Assembly (NCBI RefSeq): GCF_019457885.1 | Contig: NZ_JAHZST010000002.1 | Coordinates: forward strand, 248,001 to 312,000 | Source of the DNA: Shewanella nanhaiensis | GTDB lineage: Bacteria > Pseudomonadota > Gammaproteobacteria > Enterobacterales > Shewanellaceae | Length of the DNA stretch: 64,000 nt | Reading direction: 5' to 3' | Shown here: positions 16,220-25,408 of the stretch, piece by piece | How positions within the stretch are numbered: the stretch's first letter is position 1 | Layout: the number at the start of each line of letters is the position of its first letter | Translations under genes and position numbers: made by a program | The notes under the pieces: model-generated | What the model was told of the DNA's origin: nothing | Seen by the model: the letters and a program-made list of their open reading frames with translations, nothing else | Databases searched by the model: none

Positions 16220-17596
16220 TTATAAACCACCTAAGGTGAGTTTGGCTGGATCTAATAACCGCTCAAGTTCATCACGTGAGATCTCGGTCTCCTCTTCGGC
16301 GACATCGAGTACCGCTCTGCCCTCTTTATAAGCTTTTTTAGCAATTTCTGCTGCCTTGGCGTAGCCGATAATCGGGTTCAACGCAGTCACTAAAATAGGG
16401 TTACGAGCTAAGGCTTTCTGTAGCTGCGCTTCATTGACCTTAAAGCTGGCTATCGCTTTATCTGCCAGTAGGTAACTGACATTGGCCAGCAAGGTAATAC
16501 TTGATAGCAGGTTATCGGCAATCATGGGCAGCATGACATTGAGCTCGAAGTTTCCAGCTTGGCCGCCTACTGTAATGGCACTGTCGTTACCTATCACTTG
16601 CGCCGCAACCATAGTGGTCGCTTCAGGGATCACTGGGTTAACTTTTCCCGGCATAATCGATGAGCCAGGTTGTAGCGCCTCCAACTCAATCTCTCCTAAG
16701 CCTGCTAACGGCCCAGAGTTCATCCAACGAAGATCGTTGGCTATCTTCATCATAGACACGGCTGTCGTCTTCAATTGCCCTGAGAGTGAAACGGCAATAT
16801 CTTGAGTGCCTATATGGCTAAAGAAGTTATCTGCGGGTGTAAATGCAAGTCCAGTGACATTACTGAGCTGACGGCTAAACTCTACAGCGAACTCCTTATG
16901 GGCATTAATACCTGTACCTACCGCGGTTCCACCTTGAGCCAAGCTTTGCAGCTTTGGTCTTATTCCCTCTATCAGTTCGATATTTTGCTCAATTTGACTC
17001 GCCCAACTCAGCAAGCTCTGGCTCATACGCACTGGCATTGCGTCCATCAGGTGGGTGCGGCCCGTTTTCACAAGGTGATCCACTTCATTCGCTTTGCGCT
17101 TAATCACTTGCAGCAGGTGCCTAAGCCCAGGTAGTAGCTGTTTATCCAGTTCAATAGCGGCGCTGATATGGATACAAGAGGGGATAATGTCATTGCTACT
17201 TTGGCCAAAGTTAACATGGTCGTTAGCGCCTACGGCTTGCTCTGTTAGCTCGGATGCAAGTGTGGCTAATACTTCATTGGCATTCATGTTTGAGCTTGTG
17301 CCTGAGCCCGTTTGAAATACATCCACAGGGAAGTGCTGCATCAAACTCTCATCATTGAGTAACTGGTTAACCGCATCAGAGATCCCATCGGCCATCTGCT
17401 GGGGTAAAAGTCCTAGTTTTCCATTGGCTTGAGCAGCGGCAGATTTAGCCAATAATAAAGCGCGAATAAACGGCTCAGGCATCGTCTTTCCACTGATAGG
17501 GAAGTTGTTTACTGCCCGTTGGGTTTGAGCACCATAAAGCGCTGAAGCTGGCACCTCTAGCTCACCCATACTGTCTTTTTCAATACGTGTTGTCAT
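16220..17596 (-). CDS. fumC: Class II fumarate hydratase FumC (iron-independent)
   Basis: This cytoplasmic TCA-cycle enzyme interconverts fumarate and malate without an iron-sulfur cluster. The sequence shows the family signatures ALYGAQTQRAVNNFPISG, GSGTSSNMNANEV, GQSSNDIIPSCIH, the TGRTHLMDAMPVRMSQ segment and the C-terminal superfamily signature GSSIMPGKVNPVIPE. I chose the ATG at 17596, which has an AGGA ribosome site; an upstream ATG at 17620 has none. It lies downstream of a fagA-like gene with a Fur-type site in front, an arrangement known from Pseudomonas aeruginosa fagA-fumC1. This would switch the cell to an iron-free fumarase when iron is scarce. Confidence 0.95.
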   Translation of the reverse strand: MTTRIEKDSMGELEVPASALYGAQTQRAVNNFPISGKTMPEPFIRALLLAKSAAAQANGKLGLLPQQMADGISDAVNQLLNDESLMQHFPVDVFQTGSGTSSNMNANEVLATLASELTEQAVGANDHVNFGQSSNDIIPSCIHISAAIELDKQLLPGLRHLLQVIKRKANEVDHLVKTGRTHLMDAMPVRMSQSLLSWASQIEQNIELIEGIRPKLQSLAQGGTAVGTGINAHKEFAVEFSRQLSNVTGLAFTPADNFFSHIGTQDIAVSLSGQLKTTAVSMMKIANDLRWMNSGPLAGLGEIELEALQPGSSIMPGKVNPVIPEATTMVAAQVIGNDSAITVGGQAGNFELNVMLPMIADNLLSSITLLANVSYLLADKAIASFKVNEAQLQKALARNPILVTALNPIIGYAKAAEIAKKAYKEGRAVLDVAEEETEISRDELERLLDPAKLTLGGL

Positions 17597-17645
17597 GATT
17601 ATCCTATCGCTGTTGGTCATGCCTTAACTGTGTAAACTATTTACT

Positions 17646-18020
17646 CTAGTGAGCTAAACCCGGTTTAAAAAACTGACTGGTTACCCTTAACTCATAAAAT
17701 AATTTCTCCAACTCCTGCCTTTGCTCATCGGAACCTACGAGTCTAGATAGCGCGCTCAAGGGTTTATAGATGTTATCTAAGCACCAAAGGCGCCAATGCC
17801 CCGCCAACATGTCATCAGATAGAGTATCAAGCAATAATCGATACTCTGCTACATACAAAGACCAAGCCGCCTGCTTACAAGTGCTAGTCATGGCCTCCTC
17901 CATGGAGAACCAGATTAAAACTAAACTTGGATTATCTACCTCTTCACCGTGCCGTATCTTATGGCGCAGCACATTAATCGCAGGATCTTGATGTTCAAAC
18001 TGAGGGAAACATTGGCACAT
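17646..18020 (-). CDS. FagA-like small protein upstream of fumC
   Basis: The product has about 124 residues, is soluble and rich in Trp, Leu and Arg, with no signal peptide. It has no motif that I recognise. I call it FagA-like only from context: a short protein of about this size sits directly in front of fumC and behind a Fur-type palindrome, as in the Fur-regulated fagA-fumC operon of Pseudomonas. The GTG at 18029 would overlap the palindrome, so I prefer the ATG at 18020; its ribosome site is weak. The gap to the fumC start is about 50 bases, so co-transcription is likely. Function is unknown. Confidence 0.6.
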   Translation of the reverse strand: MCQCFPQFEHQDPAINVLRHKIRHGEEVDNPSLVLIWFSMEEAMTSTCKQAAWSLYVAEYRLLLDTLSDDMLAGHWRLWCLDNIYKPLSALSRLVGSDEQRQELEKLFYELRVTSQFFKPGLAH

Positions 18021-18027
18021 AAAAACC

Positions 18028-18060
18028 ACTTAATGAGAATAACAATTAATATCATTAAGT
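18028..18060. promoter_or_regulatory. Candidate Fur box in front of the fagA-like/fumC operon
   Basis: ACTTAATGA (18028-18036) and TCATTAAGT (18052-18060) are perfect inverted arms around GAATAACAATTAATA. The central part AATGAGAATAACAATTAAT resembles known gammaproteobacterial Fur sites (AT-rich repeats of the NATA/T type). It lies immediately upstream of the first gene, where Fur would block transcription when iron is plentiful. Confidence 0.6.
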
Positions 18061-18145
18061 GATTTTAGGCTGAATATGTCAACGACATTTACGCAACTAA
18101 CTTAAGGGGACTAAGTTAAGGGAGTTAGGCTAAGGGACAGCCTGT

Positions 18146-18661
18146 TTATTTTACATTCTGACGAGCAAACTCGTTTAGTTCAGACACTGTTCGGATCACA
18201 ATCACCTCTTTGGTATTCGCTCTCTCTTGTAGCCTAGAGACAAAGTCGTCATTCCAAAACTTTGGACATAACCTCAGTACCTTATAACTCTCCAAAGTCC
18301 CTTTCAGTACCGAGCTACCATCAGGCCAGCCCTCAGGTTTGACAACAAGCCCCTTTAAAAAACGCTTAGTCACAAACCAATAACTCGTTAGATAAGGCAG
18401 ATCGATGTAAACCAAGGTATCGGCAGCATCTAAGCGCTGATGAAAGGAATCTATAGGTCCAAAACCATCGATGATCCAAGTTTCACCTGAGAGGATTTTT
18501 TCATGTGTTTTATCAAACCTCTCCCTAGGAACTAGTTTGCCACTAGGTTCATACAGTATCGAATCGAGTTGATATAAGGGTATCCCCGTCGCTAAAGCAA
18601 GTGCTTTACTCATGGTGGATTTTCCGCTGCCAGGCTTACCAAAAACGGCAATTTTCTTCAT
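18146..18661 (-). CDS. P-loop adenylate kinase-like protein (FlaR/topology-modulation type)
   Basis: From the ATG at 18661 the product has 171 residues. It begins KIAVFGKPGSGKSTMSKAL, a Walker A motif, followed by YQLDSILYEPSG, a WIIDGFG segment in place of the nucleotide-binding helix, and VYIDLPYLTSYWFVTKR. This is the pattern of small P-loop kinases annotated as adenylate kinase or DNA topology modulation protein FlaR; the true substrate is unknown. An AAGGA ribosome site precedes ATG 18661. A longer start at 18730 would read through a terminator-like hairpin and is rejected. Confidence 0.8.
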   Translation of the reverse strand: MKKIAVFGKPGSGKSTMSKALALATGIPLYQLDSILYEPSGKLVPRERFDKTHEKILSGETWIIDGFGPIDSFHQRLDAADTLVYIDLPYLTSYWFVTKRFLKGLVVKPEGWPDGSSVLKGTLESYKVLRLCPKFWNDDFVSRLQERANTKEVIVIRTVSELNEFARQNVK

Positions 18662-18704
18662 ATGAGTTCCTTCAAGTGAGAATTTCCATGAGGCAGAAAC
18701 AGAA

Positions 18705-18727
18705 AACCCACCTCTATGGGGTGGGTT
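18705..18727 (-). terminator. Terminator-like hairpin after the alkylsulfatase-like gene
   Basis: AACCCACCTCTATGGGGTGGGTT forms an eight-base stem; on the reverse strand it is followed by TTCTGTTTCTG. It lies about 245 bases past the 18973 stop, so it may stop read-through toward the kinase-like gene. The rest of 18662-18972 is non-coding and holds two small hairpins and the shared 3' motif. Confidence 0.45.
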
Positions 18728-18865
18728 CAACTGATAAAAAGCATATCAAAATCCCACCATTCCTATGGAATGATGATAATAATGATTTTGCACAGCTTAA
18801 GATCTATTTTCATACCATCATCCTCATGGATAAGAAACTGATTGTCAACGGATGTTTATTTAATG

Positions 18866-18896
18866 CTAGATCCTGAAACAAGTTCAGGATGACGAC
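18866..18896. repeat. Small intergenic hairpin of the GATCCTGAA type
   Basis: TCCTGAA and TTCAGGA pair around ACAAG, followed by TGACGAC. A relative with a GC-richer stem occurs at 47061-47091 (stem ATCCCGGC/GCCGGGAT followed by GACGG). Palindromes of this form are scattered through many bacterial genomes. Confidence 0.6.
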
Positions 18897-18937
18897 TTTA
18901 CAGTGACAGAATTTACAGTGTCAGCCAGATGCCAAAT

Positions 18938-18966
18938 AAAATGAAATCAGCCTTCATTCGAAGGCC
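18938..18966 (-). terminator. Repeated hairpin motif after the alkylsulfatase-like gene
   Basis: On the reverse strand GCCTTCGAATGAAGGC is followed by TGATTTCATTTTATTT, a good intrinsic-terminator shape, starting six bases past the stop codon. It is nearly identical to the motif after the DUF1287 gene. Confidence 0.65.
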
Positions 18967-18972
18967 TCACAC

Positions 18973-21063
18973 TTATGGTGTAACGATATTAAACACACCT
19001 TTTGGCTTATCCAGTAATCCGAAAAAACTCACCAGTTCTAACTTACTTCCCTCGATGTTAAGCTCATCAGAGAAGAGCAGATCCGAGGCACCAGCACTGC
19101 CAATAATGATATCGATAAAGAGTTCATGGCTGATATTCAAAGTCACGCTAGCGTCGGCACTTTTGGGGGCTTTTTTATGGTTTAACACCGCATTTTTTAG
19201 GGTTAACACATAGTTTGTATCAAGATCGGTAAAGTGAATATTTAACATCAGCTCCTTACCAAACGCTTCTGGCCCTATCACGCGTGATGCCATGGATTGC
19301 AGGAAGTTTTCCACTGGCGATCGCAACAAGATCTGTTTCATCGACACCAGATCTATCCCCTTCTCTGGTGCACCATGTCTGAGCTCATAGGCAGCAGAAA
19401 GGTACACATCACGCCAAGGAGCGGATTCCGCTTGATAACCCAATTGATCATAGGTATTAGCCAGTAGCGCTTTCGCAGCGCTGTTATCAGAATCGGCAAA
19501 GACCAGATGGTTAAGTAACTCAGCAGCCCAGCGGTAATCGCCTGCAGAGTAAGCCTGCTGACCATGTTGCAATACCGCATCGGCGCCTCCCATCAACTTG
19601 ACATATTTCACTGCAGCACGTGCTTGTGGCAGAGGGTCAAGATTAACTGGGTTAGCGTCATACCAGCCAAGATAAGCTTGATACACAGCTTTGGCATTGT
19701 GCTTAGCCGTGCCGTAATAACCTCGATTTGAGAATGTGTTAGACAGTGAAGGTGGCATCTGGATCTGTTCGGCAATTTCATTAGGGGTTGAACCTGCATT
19801 GAGCATGCGCACCGACTGATCATGAATGTATTTATAGGTATCTCTCTGCTTCTCTAAAAAGTCGCCTATCGCCTCCTCTCCCCATATGGGCCAGTGATGA
19901 CTACCAAAATAGACCTTCGCCTGTTTTTGACCCGTGATCGCCTCATCGATAGAGCGGCTCCACTGCAGTGCATCTCTCACCTTAGCACCTCTTAAGGTGT
20001 ACAGATTATGCATGGTCTTAGAGACTAATTCGGCTCCACAATAAGCTTGTTGCTCTGGCAGATAGAAGGTGAATTCAGCAGGGGCTTCCGAGCCAGACAC
20101 AATTTGAAAGTCAAACTTAACGCCATCGATCACATGGGACTCATCGGTCTCAACTGAGAGGGTCGGTGCGAGGATCCCGAAGGTACCAAACGCGGGCTCC
20201 TTACCTAAGCCTGAGTCGATATGCCCTCGCTCGCTCCTAGGCAGACGTTTACCATACATGTACATGGCGCGGCGACTCATGGCAGTACCGGCCATCACGT
20301 TTTCACTAGTAGCCTCATGCATAAATCCAGCTGGCGCAACAATATCGACACCCGCTAACTCAGCGTTAATATCCCCTTTAAAAAGCCCCAGAGCACCACC
20401 AAAATGGTCCATATGGCTGTGAGTAAAGACAATGGCAGAGACAGGTTTTTCACCTAGCTGCTTATTCACAAAATCGATAGCGACAGCGGCGGTTTCTGCC
20501 GTGGTAAGTGGATCGACAATAATCCAACCACTCTTCCCCTCAATGACGGTCATATTGGCAAGATCGAAACCGCGGATCTGGTACACCCCTTTAGTCACCT
20601 CAAACAAACCTTGGATATTATTGAGGCTAGCCTGACGCCACAAACTGGGATTCACACTCGAAGGAGCTTCCCCCTCTATAAACCGATATCCAGAGTTGTT
20701 CCAGATCGTCTCTCCTTGGGAGCCACTCACTTTAAGATCTGGCAAACTAGCGATAAAGCCTCGCTTGGCATCGGTAAAATCTTGGGTGTCATCAAAGGGA
20801 AGTTTTTCAAGCTGTTGACGGTTAGCCTCTATGGTGTAGCTTGACGCAGGGGTAAAACCAGTTGCATCAATCTCCCCTGACTCACCGCCTGCTATGTTTG
20901 CTTTGTTATCGGGCGAACACGCCACCAGCAGCACGCTAATACTACAGGGAAGCATCAATCGACGCAGGGTTTGAAGGCGGCTCACGCCAAGTCGATGGGC
21001 ACAGTGTTCTCTCATCGAAGATGAAGCTTGATCTGTCGTTATAGGGTTTCCAAGATTAAACAT
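18973..21063 (-). CDS. Alkylsulfatase-like metallo-beta-lactamase-fold lipoprotein
   Basis: The N-terminus contains the lipoprotein signal LPCSISVLLVAC. The body has the SdsA1/BDS1 type layout: a metallo-beta-lactamase domain with the zinc motif VFTHSHMDHFGGALG, the second-site AYCGAELVSKTMHNLYTLRG and YFGSHHWPIWG, an alkylsulfatase dimerisation region (ALLANTYDQLGYQAES) and a C-terminal sterol-carrier-like domain (VTLNISHELFIDIIIGS). Such enzymes hydrolyse alkyl sulfates such as SDS. The start is unclear: ATG 21063, ATG 21015 and a TTG at 21087 all keep the lipobox. The neighbouring AraC regulator, encoded upstream on the same strand, is a plausible controller. Confidence 0.88.
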   Translation of the reverse strand: MFNLGNPITTDQASSSMREHCAHRLGVSRLQTLRRLMLPCSISVLLVACSPDNKANIAGGESGEIDATGFTPASSYTIEANRQQLEKLPFDDTQDFTDAKRGFIASLPDLKVSGSQGETIWNNSGYRFIEGEAPSSVNPSLWRQASLNNIQGLFEVTKGVYQIRGFDLANMTVIEGKSGWIIVDPLTTAETAAVAIDFVNKQLGEKPVSAIVFTHSHMDHFGGALGLFKGDINAELAGVDIVAPAGFMHEATSENVMAGTAMSRRAMYMYGKRLPRSERGHIDSGLGKEPAFGTFGILAPTLSVETDESHVIDGVKFDFQIVSGSEAPAEFTFYLPEQQAYCGAELVSKTMHNLYTLRGAKVRDALQWSRSIDEAITGQKQAKVYFGSHHWPIWGEEAIGDFLEKQRDTYKYIHDQSVRMLNAGSTPNEIAEQIQMPPSLSNTFSNRGYYGTAKHNAKAVYQAYLGWYDANPVNLDPLPQARAAVKYVKLMGGADAVLQHGQQAYSAGDYRWAAELLNHLVFADSDNSAAKALLANTYDQLGYQAESAPWRDVYLSAAYELRHGAPEKGIDLVSMKQILLRSPVENFLQSMASRVIGPEAFGKELMLNIHFTDLDTNYVLTLKNAVLNHKKAPKSADASVTLNISHELFIDIIIGSAGASDLLFSDELNIEGSKLELVSFFGLLDKPKGVFNIVTP

Positions 21064-21174
21064 ATGGCTAGGCTCTATTGATAACAAGTCAGCCTAACCT
21101 ATTACATCTTTACAACACTCAGGTTATCATTTTTCGCCAATGACAGATCTCAAACACAGCTCAACCTTTCGAAA

Positions 21175-22278
21175 CTAACCTGTATCCTTGCCGTTATCGG
21201 TCGTCGATGATGACAGACGTTGTACTCGATATTCACTAGGACTGACGCCATACCAAAGGTGGAATGCACGGGTAAAGTTACTCAAACAGGTATAACCTAA
21301 TTTATCGGCCAGTTGGGTCACGCTCAGCTCACTTTGTCCTAAGTAGTAGTGTGCTAGCTCCTTACGCTTATCCTGCAGCAGAGCTCTAAAGCTAGTTTCC
21401 TCTTTTTTAAGATAACGACTCAGAGAGCGCTCGCTGATATTGTAGAGCTGTGCCACTTTAGCTGCGGTTGGCTCCCCGGTGACTAACATGGCATGTATCG
21501 CTTGATAGCTTTTCTCCTTCCAGGTCAACGCCTGCATCTGATCTAAGTATTGTCGTACCTGATGCTCATTCTCTGCGGCTAACTCAGAATTAGCCATCAG
21601 AGTGGAGCGCTCCAGCATGCCCCTATCCATCCACATGCAGTTCTCCTGCCTATCAAATGCAACTGGAGCTTTAAAACAATCTCTCCAAGCAGAGGAGTCC
21701 TTTGGCTCTGTGCGCATCAAGTCGACACTGTGAATAAACCTAGAGTCACCAATCATCAAGTCGCCGTGATGCATCAAGGTTGAAAAAAAAGCATCGATAG
21801 CCATGTGGCTTATCTCAACCCCGTCGAGTGGTGTGATCGTAAAACCTATCAGTTGTGGCGTTCGCTGTAGCTTAATTGCAGCAGAATTACTGATGAGTGC
21901 ATAGTAACTAGGGAGGCGTTCAAATGCCTGAGCGAGTGTATCCGAGGTCATCATCAAACGGCCTAATGCCCTAAAGTGCATTGGGTACGCATACTGACCG
22001 ACCTTTAACCCAAAGGAGGACAGTTGAGTTACCGCTTCAATATCTCGCCAAAAAGGGGTCATAAGATCGATAGCAACCCGAGAGTCTGGCGCAGACTCTA
22101 ACTGAGGCAGAGATAAGCCCGCAGTTTCAAACACTGGATTAGGCTCAATGCCTGAAGCGCTTAGGGTTCGAGCAACGGCTAATGACCAGGCTGCAATCGT
22201 AGTGTATTTAGCTGGTGAAGTCGTAAGCCTCCCTTGAGAGGAGTGACCATTAACGATATCTGAAATTAACGGCTTCAT
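21175..22278 (-). CDS. AraC-family transcriptional regulator (OruR-like ligand domain)
   Basis: The N-terminal 240 residues fit the arabinose-binding-domain-of-AraC type found in OruR/ArgR-like regulators (SFGLKVGQYAYPMHFRALGRLMMTS). The C-terminus has two helix-turn-helix units: AAKVAQLYNISERSLSRYLK and SVTQLADKLGYTCLSNFTRAF, followed by the family signature WYGVSPSEYR. It begins three bases after the GNAT gene stop and sits upstream of the alkylsulfatase-like gene on the same strand, so it may control that enzyme in response to its substrate. That link is inference. Confidence 0.9.
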   Translation of the reverse strand: MKPLISDIVNGHSSQGRLTTSPAKYTTIAAWSLAVARTLSASGIEPNPVFETAGLSLPQLESAPDSRVAIDLMTPFWRDIEAVTQLSSFGLKVGQYAYPMHFRALGRLMMTSDTLAQAFERLPSYYALISNSAAIKLQRTPQLIGFTITPLDGVEISHMAIDAFFSTLMHHGDLMIGDSRFIHSVDLMRTEPKDSSAWRDCFKAPVAFDRQENCMWMDRGMLERSTLMANSELAAENEHQVRQYLDQMQALTWKEKSYQAIHAMLVTGEPTAAKVAQLYNISERSLSRYLKKEETSFRALLQDKRKELAHYYLGQSELSVTQLADKLGYTCLSNFTRAFHLWYGVSPSEYRVQRLSSSTTDNGKDTG

Positions 22279-22281
22279 AGG

Positions 22282-22719
22282 CTAACTTAGGGGCTGACGT
22301 AACATATGAAACTCATCTTTATCCTCACCTACTATGGTAAAACCTAATCTCAGATAGAGCTCTCTAGCAGGATTGGCTTTTAATACCGTTAAAAAAATGG
22401 GCTTGCCCCGGTTTGCTGACCAAGCAATCATCTGATTAAGCACCATTTTACCTAAACCGTATCCTTGGTGGGCTGGCGATATTTGGATCTGCATAATCTC
22501 AAATTTGTCACTCAACTCACGATACTTCAACGCGCCTACCCGCTCATTCTGGTGAATCACTAAATGAAAGCAATCAAAATCATCATTTAGACGAGTCAAG
22601 TGCTCATCTTGAGTCAAAAATATCCCAGCTTGCTCTAAATGCTCCACCATGGTCGAAAGCCTAAGCTGCAACAAAAAGTCATGATCGACTTGCTCGGCCC
22701 TCACTATTTCAAAATCCAT
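22282..22719 (-). CDS. GNAT-family N-acetyltransferase
   Basis: The product has 145 residues and the GNAT fold: an N-terminal helix region, central strands (DCFHLVIHQNERVGALKYRE), the acetyl-CoA motif QISPAHQGYGLGKMVLNQM and a C-terminal ANPARELYLRLGFTIVG motif. The acceptor is unknown. A GAGGTGA ribosome site precedes the ATG. The AraC-type regulator follows after three bases, so the two are probably co-transcribed. Confidence 0.88.
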   Translation of the reverse strand: MDFEIVRAEQVDHDFLLQLRLSTMVEHLEQAGIFLTQDEHLTRLNDDFDCFHLVIHQNERVGALKYRELSDKFEIMQIQISPAHQGYGLGKMVLNQMIAWSANRGKPIFLTVLKANPARELYLRLGFTIVGEDKDEFHMLRQPLS

Positions 22720-23192
22720 TCACCTCATCCCTATTTTTTATCCATGACTTTTAGGCTATCAGCTTTGAGTTCACATTTCCTCTTTGGTTTACTTTTAATA
22801 TAAACCCAAACAAAACAGTCAATAATAACCACTACAACAAAAATAAGACCAAAAGCCAGACATACAACAACGAAACCTACGTCATCAAGTCGGTTTACAG
22901 TCAACTTTAGTTAACGCTAAAAACCTGAATAAATTTACAATAGATAATTAAAATCTTGTCAGAAAATGACTATAAACAGCAAAAAAACAAAGCCATAAAA
23001 AACAACAAAACAAAGAAAAAACATAAGCTAACCGTTACATTTACAAAAATTAATCTTACAAGGTAATTTATCTTCTTTACTTCATAATCAAATGGGAATA
23101 CATTCGCCAAAAAATAACCAACAGTGGGTTATTTAAGACTCAAACACCATAGACAACCAAAGCTAAATTAAAACAAGCTAAAGGAGATGATT
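22720..23192. other. Long AT-rich intergenic region between divergent genes
   Basis: This stretch separates the GNAT/AraC unit from the MFS gene. It is strongly AT-rich, with many A-runs, and holds no open frame that I can support. It must contain both promoters. No clear inverted-repeat operator stands out. Confidence 0.5.
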
Positions 23193-24365
23193 GTGATAGA
23201 AAACATCATAGAAACACACAAAAATAGCACTTTCGTTCCTGTGGCTGGATTGTCGTTTTTTGCAGTAGCATCCGGATTTTTAATGAGCCTAATCCCACTC
23301 TCATTATCTTCATTTGGTATTGATAGCTCTGTGGTGCCTTGGCTTGCCAGTATCTTTTATTTGGGTCTATTGATAGGTGCTACTTGCATCGAAAGTATTG
23401 TTGCTAAAATCGGGCACAGAGTTGCATTCATTTTGTTTCTCTGCGTGCTGATCTCGACAATTCTTGTCATGTTAGCGATCCCCAATGCAGTGACATGGCT
23501 AATTTCACGCTTTGTCGCAGGTTTCGCTGTTGCTGGTATCTTTGTCGTGGTCGAGTCTTGGCTGTTGATGGCCGACAGCGCAAAACAGAGAGCGAAACGC
23601 TTAGGCCTCTATATGACCTCGCTTTATGGTGGTAGCGCCTTAGGTCAACTTGGTATAGGCCCAGTTGGAGTTGATGGCTTTTTTCCATACCTTTGTGTAC
23701 TTGGCTTGTTAATGTTAGCCATTCTGCCTCCACTTCTAGTGAAAAGCGGACAACCAAAAAATGAGCATAACCAAAAGCTAAGATTGAATGAGATAAAAAA
23801 ACTAAGCCGTCCAGCGATCCTAGGATGTCTGGTATCGGGCCTATTACTCGGCCCTATATACGGTTTACTGCCTGTGTACATCACAAGCCAAGTGGATAGC
23901 CCAGAGCAAACTGGAGTACTTATGGCCACGATAATTCTCGGTGGTATGTTGGTGCAACCCCTTGTGAGCTACCTATCACCTAAGATGAGTAAGAGCTTGT
24001 TGATGGCACTATTTTGCTTATTTGGTGCGCTGGCTGTATTTGGTATTTTAGAGTCACGCTCATTTATGGTGATGGCGATAAGTTACATGCTGTTAGGCGC
24101 CTGTAGCTTCGCTCTCTATCCTATTGCTATCACACTCGCTTGTGATGCGATATCGATGGAAAAGATAGTTTCGGCAACAGAGGTGATGTTATTAAGCTAC
24201 AGTGTGGGATCGGTTTTAGGACCACTATGTGCTACCAGTTTTTCAGATTCACCTGACTCAGTGATCTTTTATCTCGGCGGCTGTTTAACAACGACCTGCC
24301 TCTATATGTTCATCAAGAGCATCGAAAAGATCCACACAGGTCAAACGCCAGTTCCAGGTGCTTAA
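23193..24365 (+). CDS. MFS transporter (YcaD-like)
   Basis: The protein has about twelve membrane segments and MFS features, including GLLIGATCIESIVAKIGHR between segments 2 and 3 and RFVAGFAVAGIFVVVESWL. The layout and the short acidic middle loop fit the YcaD/YfkF group of permeases with unknown substrate. The strong AAGGAG site (23181-23186) abuts the ATG at 23187 but is six bases from the GTG at 23193, so I use the GTG; this removes two residues. A clean terminator follows. Confidence 0.85.
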   Translation: MIENIIETHKNSTFVPVAGLSFFAVASGFLMSLIPLSLSSFGIDSSVVPWLASIFYLGLLIGATCIESIVAKIGHRVAFILFLCVLISTILVMLAIPNAVTWLISRFVAGFAVAGIFVVVESWLLMADSAKQRAKRLGLYMTSLYGGSALGQLGIGPVGVDGFFPYLCVLGLLMLAILPPLLVKSGQPKNEHNQKLRLNEIKKLSRPAILGCLVSGLLLGPIYGLLPVYITSQVDSPEQTGVLMATIILGGMLVQPLVSYLSPKMSKSLLMALFCLFGALAVFGILESRSFMVMAISYMLLGACSFALYPIAITLACDAISMEKIVSATEVMLLSYSVGSVLGPLCATSFSDSPDSVIFYLGGCLTTTCLYMFIKSIEKIHTGQTPVPGA

Positions 24366-24378
24366 TTCTCAAAAATAG

Positions 24379-24408
24379 GAAAAGGGGACTCTTTAGTCCC
24401 CTTTTTTA
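24379..24408 (+). terminator. Rho-independent terminator of the MFS gene
   Basis: AAAAGGGGACT pairs with AGTCCCCTTTT around CTTT, followed by TT. The remaining 24409-24692 has no gene that I can support; it holds the promoter of the DUF3135 gene. Confidence 0.85.
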
Positions 24409-24692
24409 TAGCACTCCCCGCCCCTCTTGCGTTGAGTGCCAATCCTCTATGCCAAAAGACAGCTCTACATAGTCCAGATCAACTAAAAATGTAGTAACTG
24501 CGCAAATCTTAGTCTCACAATTGCAACACGCAACTAAATCTTAATTTATAAATACCTGATAAATATACCGATGATTTTTGGTTCAAAACTTGCCTTATCT
24601 AAACCAAGGAAACTGCAAATTACGCTAGAAAAAAAGTTTCGAATGTAATGATAAAAATGCGTATGTAAACCGTAAATGATGAGGTAGTAGAT

Positions 24693-25067
24693 ATGAGTCA
24701 GCAAGATTTTCCAGATTTTGACACATTAATGGAGATGGCCAAAAACCAGCCAGAAAAACTTGAAAACATATTCAGAGATGAGGTGAATAGCGTGATAGAG
24801 AGTGCTTCAGAGGAGCATCACCATCGCCTTAGAGGATTACAATTTCAAGTGGATGCCCAACGCATATTAGCCAAAAACCCCATGGATGCCTGTATTCGAA
24901 TCTCAAAAATGATGCACAGATCTTTAGGTGATCTACATACCACCCTCAATGATTTCTCCCTACAACATGATCATAGCAATCAGGTATTGAACGACCTATC
25001 AGATAAACAGCAAGATGTGGGCGACATTCTTTATTTTGAAGACCGTAAACAACCTGAAGCAACGTAA
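24693..25067 (+). CDS. DUF3135 domain protein
   Basis: This soluble, mostly helical protein of 124 residues has the pattern FPDFDTLMEMAKNQPEKLE, RLRGLQFQVDAQRILAKNP and a helix of the type CIRISKMMHRSL, which fits the gammaproteobacterial DUF3135 family. Function is unknown. It is a single-gene unit with long untranslated regions on both sides. Confidence 0.8.
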   Translation: MSQQDFPDFDTLMEMAKNQPEKLENIFRDEVNSVIESASEEHHHRLRGLQFQVDAQRILAKNPMDACIRISKMMHRSLGDLHTTLNDFSLQHDHSNQVLNDLSDKQQDVGDILYFEDRKQPEAT

Positions 25068-25408
25068 CTGAAAGTAAGAGTATCACCTTACTAAAGCTAT
25101 CAGTACCTACACCAATAGATAAACAAAATTTGAGTTTGGTTTCATCATCTGATGAAGCCTTAACTCATCTTGCTAGCACTCCAGCATAGTATTTCCTTAA
25201 TCCCCACCGACACTGAAAAAGTAAAATAGACATCATACAAAACTCCTTACATAAAATAAGTAACATTCATAATTTTGACTATAATTTGGACAAGCATTGG
25301 ATGCTTAATAGTTAAAAGCAACAGAAGTACAAGCACTTTTAAATGGGCAACCTACAAGGAGGTGCACACACCATTCTTTTAGATATACAAACTAAGAGGC
25401 AGATACTG
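25068..25408. other. Intergenic region with a strong ribosome site that lacks a normal start codon
   Basis: There is no supported gene. Near its end (25356-25364) lies AAGGAGGTG, an ideal Shine-Dalgarno sequence, but no ATG, GTG or TTG follows at a normal distance in the reading frame of the PAS gene. The in-frame codon ten bases after GGAGG is ATT at 25373. See the PAS gene for the start problem. Confidence 0.5.
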
